DNA of 7,829 nt, from positions 1 through 7,829 of the forward strand of contig DAOWNO010000084.1 in assembly GCA_030642525.1 (NCBI GenBank). The letters are read 5' to 3'. The notes under the pieces were generated by a model. It was not told where the DNA came from, did no database searches, and saw only the letters and a list, made by a program, of their open reading frames with translations. The stretch is from Candidatus Aegiribacteria sp. (lineage in GTDB: Bacteria; Fermentibacterota; Fermentibacteria; Fermentibacterales; JCC-6). Position 1 is the stretch's first letter, and each line of letters starts with the position of its first letter. A program made the translations under genes and the position numbers. Positions 1 to 4,084 of the stretch are shown piece by piece.

Positions 1-266
1 CTCTGTTCGACATCATCATCGAACTTCTCTTCAGCTGAGGCAACAGTGGAGGCAACTCTCCACAGCAGCTCTTCTGGTTTTTCCAGAATTTCTCCAGCTG
101 CTGATCTGTTAAGGTAACGCTTTTTAAGGACTATGATTGCATTATCGGTAAATTCAGGTTGAATCAAATCACGAGCATAAGATGCGGTTTTCTGTTCAGC
201 AGATGTTTCTTCTGTATCAGTTCCTGTTCCTGAAAAAAGATCCTGCTGAAGACGTAACTCGTCCAA
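1..266 (-). CDS. nrdJ: Vitamin B12-dependent (class II) ribonucleotide reductase, N-terminal part, cut by the window edge
   Basis: Class II ribonucleotide reductase converts ribonucleotides to deoxyribonucleotides in the cytoplasm, using adenosylcobalamin to form the radical. The minus strand is open from 266 to the left edge, giving 88 full codons. After a short polar leader (DELRLQQDLFSG...) comes the block FTDNAIIVLKKRYL, then GEILEKPEELLWRVA and a Glu/Asp-rich stretch. This is the usual N-terminal pattern of NrdJ: FT-NA--VL-KRYL followed by E-PEE---RVA. The catalytic barrel and its cysteines lie outside the window. I chose TTG at 266-264 because a perfect AGGAGG (278-273) sits 6 nt upstream. 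The in-frame GTG at 272 abuts that AGGAGG with no spacing. The gene is divergent from the sigma factor gene. A class I alpha subunit is the alternative; the wording of this block fits class II better. Family assignment is from memory of the motif, not a search. Confidence 0.82.
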   Translation of the reverse strand, partial: MDELRLQQDLFSGTGTDTEETSAEQKTASYARDLIQPEFTDNAIIVLKKRYLNRSAAGEILEKPEELLWRVASTVASAEEKFDDDVEQ

Positions 267-272
267 CGACAC

Positions 273-278
273 CCTCCT
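273..278 (-). promoter_or_regulatory. Strong ribosome binding site of nrdJ that decides a TTG start
   Basis: On the minus strand the sequence is a full AGGAGG. It lies directly against GTG (272-270) but 6 nt before TTG (266-264). Normal Shine-Dalgarno spacing therefore favours the TTG codon. The site also sits immediately 3' of a GC-rich hairpin (293-279), so its exposure could depend on RNA folding. Confidence 0.7.
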
Positions 279-293
279 GCCCCCTTGCGGGGC
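279..293 (-). promoter_or_regulatory. GC-rich hairpin directly before the nrdJ ribosome site
   Basis: Read on the minus strand, GCCCC (293-289) and GGGGC (283-279) are perfect complements around a 5-nt loop GCAAG. The base of the stem touches the AGGAGG at 278-273. No T-run follows in either direction, so it does not look like an intrinsic terminator. It could tune access to the ribosome site. The loop and 3' arm are also part of a longer 11-bp inverted repeat with 440-450, which would compete with this hairpin. Confidence 0.4.
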
Positions 294-299
294 TCTTAA

Positions 300-342
300 C
301 TATAGATATTACAAATTATCATGTGATAATCATCATCTATAG
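300..342. repeat. Nested inverted repeat in the nrdJ/sigma intergenic region, possible operator
   Basis: The outer arms CTATAGAT (300-307) and ATCTATAG (335-342) are perfect complements. Inside them ATTATCA (315-321) and TGATAAT (324-330) form a second perfect 7-bp inverted repeat with only TG between the arms. The centres lie within 2 bp of each other (321 and 322.5), so the whole element could fold as one long AT-rich hairpin with an unequal internal loop of 7 and 4 nt. As DNA it could be a dimeric regulator operator 28 to 70 bp upstream of the nrdJ start. The CTATAGAT core partly resembles the NrdR box, but the spacing of about 35 bp does not match the usual pair, so I do not name the regulator. 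Confidence 0.55.
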
Positions 343-399
343 ACCGCATCAAAGTCCTCAATAAAACAAGGACGCAATAATTCCCTATCAATGGATTGT

Positions 400-411
400 T
401 TTGACGTCAAA
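400..411. promoter_or_regulatory. 12-bp perfect palindrome TTTGACGTCAAA overlapping a possible -35 element
   Basis: The 12 bases are perfectly self-complementary, as expected for a site bound by a symmetric dimer. The palindrome contains TTGACG on both strands, close to the sigma-70 -35 consensus TTGACA. A regulator bound here would cover a -35 element of a rightward promoter, and possibly a leftward one. The bound protein is unknown. Confidence 0.4.
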
Positions 412-430
412 TGTAGACTATCAATATTTT
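401..430 (+). promoter_or_regulatory. Candidate sigma-70-type promoter toward the ECF sigma gene
   Basis: TTGACG (401-406) matches the -35 consensus at 5 of 6 positions. TATTTT (425-430), 18 nt downstream, matches the -10 at 4 of 6, including the T, A and final T that count most. Transcription would begin near 437, leaving a leader of roughly 110 nt that includes the competing hairpins at 439-485. Read by eye, so modest confidence. Confidence 0.33.
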
Positions 431-438
431 GTGCTTTT

Positions 439-485
439 GGCAAGGGGGCACCACAACAGGTTGTGTATGCACATAACCTCTTGCC
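439..485 (+). promoter_or_regulatory. Cluster of mutually exclusive hairpins upstream of the sigma gene
   Basis: Three inverted repeats share this stretch. GGCAAG (439-444) complements CTTGCC (480-485). CACAAC (452-457) complements GTTGTG (460-465) across 2 nt. AGGTTGTGT (458-466) complements ACATAACCT (471-479) across 4 nt, apart from one G-T pair. The last two use the same GTTGTG bases, so they cannot form together. In RNA this is the layout of an attenuator-like switch; in DNA it could be overlapping operator sites. No T-run follows, so a classical terminator arm is not evident. Confidence 0.4.
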
Positions 486-499
486 ATTTCTCTGGTTCC
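472..499 (-). promoter_or_regulatory. ECF-type promoter-like pair facing nrdJ
   Basis: On the minus strand GGAACC (499-494) is followed after exactly 16 nt by GTTATG (477-472). GGAAC at -35 with a GTT-like -10 about 16 nt later is the form used by several ECF sigma groups. Here it would fire leftward, giving nrdJ a leader of about 200 nt. A short degenerate match of this kind may be chance. Its place beside an ECF sigma gene, whose factors often control promoters near their own gene, is the only added support. Confidence 0.22.
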
Positions 500-510
500 T
501 TCGCTAGTAT
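481..510 (+). promoter_or_regulatory. Alternative promoter close to the sigma gene
   Basis: TTGCCA (481-486) matches -35 at 5 of 6. TAGTAT (505-510), 18 nt away, matches -10 at 4 of 6. Transcription would start near 517 with a leader of about 30 nt. The -35 overlaps the CTTGCC arm of the inverted repeat at 439-485, so a protein bound to that repeat would block it. It competes with the candidate at 401-430. Confidence 0.3.
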
Positions 511-545
511 AGAGCAAGCGGATTGCAGGACAATTCTGGAGTAAT

Positions 546-1103
546 ATGAAAAGTGATCAAAAACAGATATTTGAACAGGAAATACTCAGTCATCTTGACA
601 GACTCTACGGGTACGCGATGCATCTATGCAGGAACAGTGACGATGCCTCAGACCTCGTACAGGATACATATGTCAGTGCACTGAGATATGAAAACCAATA
701 CACCATTGGAACAAATGCGGGTGCATGGTTGTTCACTATCATGAGAAACACTTTTCTAAACAAGGTGAGATCAAAAAACAGAAAGCCTGTTGGATTAGTC
801 GGTGAATGGATTGAAGAACTATCTCGAAAAGATATTTCTGAGCTAAGAAAGCTCGGACCGGATCCGAGTATACAAATGCTTGACAATCTTCTGAAAGAGA
901 ATATCAGAGAAGCAATAGACAATTTGCCAAAGGAGTTCAGGGATACGATTGTACTGTGCGATGTTCAGGGGTTTTCATACTCGGAGATTGCTTCAATTCT
1001 TGATATTCCAATTGGCACTGTAAGATCCAGAATACACAGGGGTAGAAGCATTCTACGCCATCTGCTCGCGGAGTGGAAGAATATTGCGAAGGAAGGAAGA
1101 TAA
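546..1103 (+). CDS. ECF-family RNA polymerase sigma factor
   Basis: A group 4 (ECF) sigma factor of 185 residues, the normal size, which directs RNA polymerase to a small set of promoters, often for envelope or oxidative stress. Region 2 covers about residues 17-79. It contains the polymerase-contacting part DDASDLVQDTYVSAL (32-46) and the -10 part GAWLFTIMRNTFLNKVRSK. Region 4 covers about 118-170, with AIDNLPKEFRDTIVL and the helix-turn-helix FSYSEIASILDIPIGTVRSR (143-162). A 39-residue linker joins them, and region 3 is absent as expected. GGAG at 538-541 lies 4 nt before the ATG. The stop is 1 nt from the ATG of a zinc-binding anti-sigma gene, the usual pairing. The ECF subgroup and target genes cannot be told from sequence alone. 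Confidence 0.93.
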   Translation: MKSDQKQIFEQEILSHLDRLYGYAMHLCRNSDDASDLVQDTYVSALRYENQYTIGTNAGAWLFTIMRNTFLNKVRSKNRKPVGLVGEWIEELSRKDISELRKLGPDPSIQMLDNLLKENIREAIDNLPKEFRDTIVLCDVQGFSYSEIASILDIPIGTVRSRIHRGRSILRHLLAEWKNIAKEGR

Positions 1104-1104
1104 T

Positions 1105-1326
1105 ATGACTTGTGAGGATGCTCACTCTCATATGCATGACTACATTTCCGGTGAATTAGCTCCGGAACACTACAAACCACTAATGAATCATCTGGAAGAA
1201 TGTGGTTCCTGCCGTGCGCTGTTCAACCAGACTCGACTTCTTCAGACTACAGTAAGAAACTTTATGCAGTATGAAACTCCTCCCGAGCTTCAAACAGCTG
1301 TTTCGCGAATTCTCCTGGATATTTGA
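1105..1326 (+). CDS. Short soluble zinc-binding anti-sigma factor
   Basis: A 73-residue protein with the ZAS zinc-finger anti-sigma signature. HLEECGSC gives H29-x3-C33-x2-C36, and C3 or H7 is a likely fourth ligand. The stretch YISGELAPEHYKPLMNHLEEC matches the helix that family members pack against the sigma factor. It should hold the upstream ECF sigma inactive in the cytoplasm until a signal, possibly thiol oxidation or loss of zinc, frees it. I chose ATG 1105 over TTG 1084, which would start inside the sigma gene. GGAAGGAAG (1091-1099) is well placed for ATG 1105 and overlaps the sigma stop. Many ZAS proteins continue into a membrane helix and a periplasmic domain. This one ends after a short C-terminal helix, and the next gene encodes a membrane-anchored protein instead. 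Confidence 0.85.
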   Translation: MTCEDAHSHMHDYISGELAPEHYKPLMNHLEECGSCRALFNQTRLLQTTVRNFMQYETPPELQTAVSRILLDI

Positions 1327-1348
1327 TCATTAAAAGGTTACGCAGTTT

Positions 1349-1783
1349 ATGAGGACATCAAAGATTCCTGCCATATTCACTGCATTCGTTCTTCTCTGCG
1401 CAATACCTGTCCTGTTCAGGAAACCTGCTGCAACAATTGTCAGACTTGATGAAATCGCAATTCTGGCTGCAGATATTTCAGAGAGAGACACGCTCTGGAT
1501 GGGGGATAGAACTTTCTTCAATTTACAGCTGCCGGCACCGGGAACTGTTGCTTTCGGTTCACATGTATACTACCCTTATCATCTGACAACAGTAAGAGAT
1601 GCATTTTCAGGTGATGTCATGGTTATGATAACTTCCCGGCTAAGTATTCCCTCTGTCAGACCTCAGGATACTTCTACTTGTTCTTTCAAAACTGCTATTG
1701 ACGGGAAAGTTTATGTACTCATACATGCCGGTTCAAATGAATCCTGGCCAGCAAGACTTTTTTCAGTTATTGGTAATGATTGA
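1349..1783 (+). CDS. Membrane-anchored protein of unknown function in the sigma module
   Basis: A 144-residue protein I do not recognise. Residues 6-23 (IPAIFTAFVLLCAIPVLF) form one hydrophobic helix after a short positive N-terminus. It could be a signal anchor or an uncleaved signal peptide, putting about 120 residues outside the inner membrane. That part looks beta-rich (TVAFGSHVYYPYH, GDVMVMITSRL, GKVYVLIHAG) and contains a single cysteine (111). The gene starts 22 nt after the anti-sigma gene in a different frame; AAAAGG (1332-1337) is a weak, rather distant ribosome site. Together with the preceding ZAS protein it supplies the helix plus outer domain that a membrane anti-sigma factor would have in one chain. 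A sensor or modulator role is therefore plausible but inferred only from position and topology. Confidence 0.7.
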   Translation: MRTSKIPAIFTAFVLLCAIPVLFRKPAATIVRLDEIAILAADISERDTLWMGDRTFFNLQLPAPGTVAFGSHVYYPYHLTTVRDAFSGDVMVMITSRLSIPSVRPQDTSTCSFKTAIDGKVYVLIHAGSNESWPARLFSVIGND

Positions 1784-1809
1784 TCCAGACAACTATGTAT
1801 GGGTATACT
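1780..1809 (+). promoter_or_regulatory. Candidate promoter of the lipoprotein-LpxH-glycosyltransferase operon
   Basis: TTGATC (1780-1785) matches -35 at 4 of 6. TATACT (1804-1809) matches -10 at 5 of 6, with an 18-nt spacer. Transcription would start near 1816, about 31 nt before the ATG at 1847. It overlaps the stop of the upstream gene. If real, it separates the glycan operon from the sigma module, and it looks housekeeping-type rather than ECF-type. It also argues against translation starting at the earlier in-frame ATG at 1799, which would lie upstream of the transcript start. Confidence 0.4.
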
Positions 1810-1846
1810 CGAATATAATCAAGCCTGTCAGTGGAAAGACGAGGAC

Positions 1847-2350
1847 ATGAAGATTTCTGTTTTACTTACTATTGCGTTTATCGTGACTATTACATTCAGC
1901 GGGTGTGATTCTGAGGAAAGCAACACTTCTCACGCAGAGTATATTGAACCATCCGTGCCAGTTACGGTAGTTTTGCCCGGTTACGTGATAGAACCTGCTG
2001 GAGATACTGTATCAGTTCCGAGAAGTACTTCTGTCATGCTCTATTACTGGTTGCCGCTGGAAAAGTATGAGGCAATGGAAGAAGACCTGCTTTTCCTGGC
2101 ATCAGTCGATTCAACAATTCTTGTACTGCCTGTACAGCCTGACCAGGAATCCAGGAATCATGCCCAGAGGATTGTAAACAGCCTGGAAATTTCTCTTCCT
2201 GTTTGCCTGGCGGATTCCACTCTCATGGAAGTCTTCGAAGGGACTGTTCTTCCAATGGCTGTTCTTTATACTCCCGAAGGTGATCTCTTTACCGCCGAAG
2301 GATTTGGAGCTCCATTACGCCTTCTTGAACAACATCAGACCGGGATTTAA
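1847..2350 (+). CDS. Lipoprotein with a thioredoxin-like fold lacking the CxxC pair
   Basis: A 167-residue predicted lipoprotein. The signal peptide MKISVLLTIAFIVTITFSGC ends in a lipobox (F-S-G-C20), and Asp21 follows the cysteine. In Enterobacteria Asp at +2 keeps lipoproteins in the inner membrane; whether this holds here is unknown. The rest resembles TlpA/thioredoxin: a strand SVMLYYW with W68, a helix, a strand TILVLPVQ, then TVLPMAVLYTPEGDLF with the expected cis-proline (P136) and the typical beta-turn. Where CxxC should follow the tryptophan there is LPLEKYEAME, so redox activity is unlikely; the only other cysteine is C120. I chose ATG 1847 because the signal peptide begins there and GGAAAG (1833-1838) is 8 nt upstream; ATG 1799 would add 16 residues before it. 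The stop overlaps the lpxH start (TAATG). The fold call is by eye. Confidence 0.75.
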   Translation: MKISVLLTIAFIVTITFSGCDSEESNTSHAEYIEPSVPVTVVLPGYVIEPAGDTVSVPRSTSVMLYYWLPLEKYEAMEEDLLFLASVDSTILVLPVQPDQESRNHAQRIVNSLEISLPVCLADSTLMEVFEGTVLPMAVLYTPEGDLFTAEGFGAPLRLLEQHQTGI

Positions 2351-3132
2351 TGAAATATTTCTTTCTAAGTGATGTGCATATGTTCCCTGAACCGGAAGAA
2401 CACCCTGGCCGGGATAGATTCATCAATTTCCTGGGTTCTCTTCTGCTGGATCATGATCCTGGACAGCTCTGGATACTGGGAGATCTTTTCGATTTCTGGT
2501 TCGAATACCGCAGTGTTATCCCCTCAGGATATGACAGAACATTATCAGCTATCAAAAGGCTTTCCGATTCAGGATGGGATGTCAACTTCATGCCTGGCAA
2601 CCATGATTTCTGGGTGGCTGAACATTTCTCACGGGCAACCGGTGCTATAATCCATTACGGAGATTATCTGGTTAGAAATATCAACGGCATGAATGTACTG
2701 CTTGCTCATGGAGATGGTCTCGGTCCTGGGGATATCGGATACAGGATAATGAAACCGGTGCTTCGATCCGGTCTGAGCAAATTTCTCTTCAGTCTTATCC
2801 ACCCGGATATCGCAATATATCTTGCCCGCATTTTCTCGGATACCAGCAAGAGGATTCTTCGCCGGGATCTGGATTCAATACCTCCTGGAATCGAGAAGTG
2901 GGTGCAGGACAGATTCGAGGAGGATATTGATATCGTAATAACCGGTCACACACATCTGGACAGTATTCTCCACATGAAGAACGGCATCTATGTTTCTCTC
3001 GGAGACTGGCTCACGAGGTGCACCTACTGCATAATCAGAAACAATAGCCTGGAACCGGAGCTTTTATCATATTCCGATGAAGTATCCGCAGAGAATTCCC
3101 AGCATGTAGAAGGAGTATCAGACGATGGATAG
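2350..3132 (+). CDS. lpxH: UDP-2,3-diacylglucosamine hydrolase (LpxH-like metallophosphoesterase)
   Basis: LpxH cleaves UDP-2,3-diacylglucosamine to lipid X and UMP, the fourth step of lipid A synthesis, at the inner face of the inner membrane using a two-metal centre. The 260 residues carry every calcineurin-type metal motif: SDVH (D8, H10), GDLFD (D45), GNHD (N84, H85), AHGD (H120) and GHTH (H200, H202). The phrases GDLFDFWFEY and HGDGLGPGDIGYRIM, and the helical insertion KFLFSLIHPDIAIYLAR after them, are typical of Bacteroidetes-type LpxH, and a somewhat longer chain than the E. coli enzyme fits that type. The start overlaps the lipoprotein stop by 1 nt and the end overlaps the next gene by 8 nt. 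A metallophosphoesterase acting on another nucleotide lipid, perhaps a product of the adjoining enzymes, is the main alternative. Confidence 0.87.
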   Translation: MKYFFLSDVHMFPEPEEHPGRDRFINFLGSLLLDHDPGQLWILGDLFDFWFEYRSVIPSGYDRTLSAIKRLSDSGWDVNFMPGNHDFWVAEHFSRATGAIIHYGDYLVRNINGMNVLLAHGDGLGPGDIGYRIMKPVLRSGLSKFLFSLIHPDIAIYLARIFSDTSKRILRRDLDSIPPGIEKWVQDRFEEDIDIVITGHTHLDSILHMKNGIYVSLGDWLTRCTYCIIRNNSLEPELLSYSDEVSAENSQHVEGVSDDG

Positions 3133-4084
3133 CAGGAAAGATGTGATAAAACCTGAAGTTTCTATCGTAATACCGGCATTCAACGAAGAAGAAAGCATCA
3201 TAGAGCTTGTTGGAGAAATAGCAGCTCATTTTGCCGATATTCCTCATGAAATCATCATTGTGGATGATGGAAGCACTGACCTTACCTGGGAGAATATCAA
3301 ACAGCTCTCCCGGGAATACCCAGTTAAAGGTCTGAAGTTCAGCAGCAATCATGGAAAAGCTGCTGCTCTGGCAGCAGGGTTTCAGGAATCCAGGGGAAAG
3401 TATGTGGCAACACTCGATGCAGATCTGCAGGATGATCCATCTGAAATCACTGAAATGATTCAACTCATGGAGAAGGACGGCTTCGATCTGGTCAGCGGAT
3501 GGAAAAAAGACCGCAAGGACCCAACAGGCAAAACCCTCCCCTCAAAGCTTTTTAATCTCACCGTAAGACTTACCACAGGGGTTAAACTGCATGACTTCAA
3601 CTGCGGTCTGAAAGTGTATACCAGGAATGTAGTGAAAAGTCTGGAACTGTATGGAGAAATGCATCGGTATACTCCTGTACTTGCTGCTCAACAGGGTTTT
3701 TCAGTGGGAGAGAAAGTTGTGCATCACCGACCCAGGAAATACGGAAAGACGAAATATGGAATGGCTCGTTTCTTCAGAGGCTACTCAGATCTTCTGACGG
3801 TTCTGTTCCTGCACAGGTACTCATACCGCCCTCTTCATTTTTTCGGTGGAATAGGAACCTTCCTTTCACTTATCGGATTCGGGATCTCCGCTTATATGAC
3901 AGTCCTGTGGTTCTCTGGCGAATCCATCGGAAACAGACCACTTCTTCTACTTGGAGTGCTGCTTCTTGTCGTTGGATTTCAGTTCATATCTCTTGGACTT
4001 CTTGGAGAAATGGTTTTGAAACTTTCAGGACGTACATCTTTCACTATTTCTGAGAAGATTGTTTCTCGTTCCGCGCAAGAATGA
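3125..4084 (+). CDS. Polyprenyl-phosphate glycosyltransferase, family 2 (DPM1/GtrB-like)
   Basis: A 319-residue GT-A enzyme that probably transfers a sugar from a nucleotide donor to a lipid phosphate such as undecaprenyl phosphate on the cytoplasmic face. The catalytic domain (about 10-230) starts VSIVIPAFNEEESI, then IIIVDDGSTD with D47 and D48, NHGKAAALAAGF, and the metal-binding DADLQDDP (98-105). FNCGLKVY follows, as in DPM1/GtrB/ArnC proteins. Two C-terminal membrane helices, about 240-263 and 273-297, fit the GtrB layout, and a short cytoplasmic tail ends the protein. AAGGAG (3110-3115) lies 9 nt before the ATG, inside the lpxH 3' end. The end overlaps the next glycosyltransferase by 4 nt (ATGA). 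GtrB-type products are usually flipped and then used by a GT-C enzyme outside, and a YfhO-like candidate lies four genes downstream. The sugar cannot be inferred. Confidence 0.9.
   Translation: MDSRKDVIKPEVSIVIPAFNEEESIIELVGEIAAHFADIPHEIIIVDDGSTDLTWENIKQLSREYPVKGLKFSSNHGKAAALAAGFQESRGKYVATLDADLQDDPSEITEMIQLMEKDGFDLVSGWKKDRKDPTGKTLPSKLFNLTVRLTTGVKLHDFNCGLKVYTRNVVKSLELYGEMHRYTPVLAAQQGFSVGEKVVHHRPRKYGKTKYGMARFFRGYSDLLTVLFLHRYSYRPLHFFGGIGTFLSLIGFGISAYMTVLWFSGESIGNRPLLLLGVLLLVVGFQFISLGLLGEMVLKLSGRTSFTISEKIVSRSAQE

Larger units (their letters stand above)
267..545. other. Divergent intergenic region, repeat-rich
   Basis: About 280 bases separate the nrdJ start from the sigma start, with no credible coding frame. 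The contents are listed as separate entries: the nrdJ ribosome site and hairpin, a nested inverted repeat, a 12-bp palindrome, two rightward promoter candidates, a hairpin cluster and one leftward ECF-like promoter. In addition, GCAAGGGGGCA (440-450) and its exact complement at 278-288 form an 11-bp inverted repeat spanning most of the region. I found no convincing sigma-70 promoter for nrdJ. The best leftward pair, TTGACG from the palindrome with TAGGGA 17 nt on, has a poor -10. Confidence 0.6.

Noticed and set aside
182..364. A 60-codon plus-strand frame over the left intergenic region
   Set aside because: It runs antisense through the nrdJ start and then through the inverted repeats. Its sequence is low-complexity with no motif, and nrdJ on the other strand explains the first part.
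278..450. The 11-bp inverted repeat as terminal repeats of a small mobile element (MITE)
   Set aside because: No target-site duplication flanks it (271-277 and 451-457 differ), and the left repeat touches the nrdJ ribosome site, so a regulatory reading is simpler.
267..465. Cobalamin riboswitch upstream of the B12-dependent reductase
   Set aside because: No B12-box or the conserved core around it could be found on the minus strand of the leader, despite suitable length.
1324..1349. Frameshift joining the anti-sigma gene to the next gene
   Set aside because: The anti-sigma frame stops at 1324-1326 and the downstream frame is closed by TAA at 1331-1333, so the two frames do not overlap and one indel cannot fuse them.
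1744..1763. Intrinsic terminator: CTGGCCAG followed by a T-run
   Set aside because: The palindrome has no loop, so a stable hairpin cannot form, and 6 nt separate it from the T-run. It also lies inside a coding region.
1799..1846. Longer lipoprotein starting at ATG 1799
   Set aside because: It would put 16 polar residues before a complete lipoprotein signal peptide and would begin inside the candidate promoter.
2369..2650. Plus-strand frame inside lpxH
   Set aside because: Out-of-frame shadow; the lpxH frame carries all the metal-binding motifs across the same bases.
3035..3463. 142-codon minus-strand frame opposite lpxH and the GtrB-like gene
   Set aside because: Antisense to the catalytic part of a well-supported glycosyltransferase, with no motif of its own.
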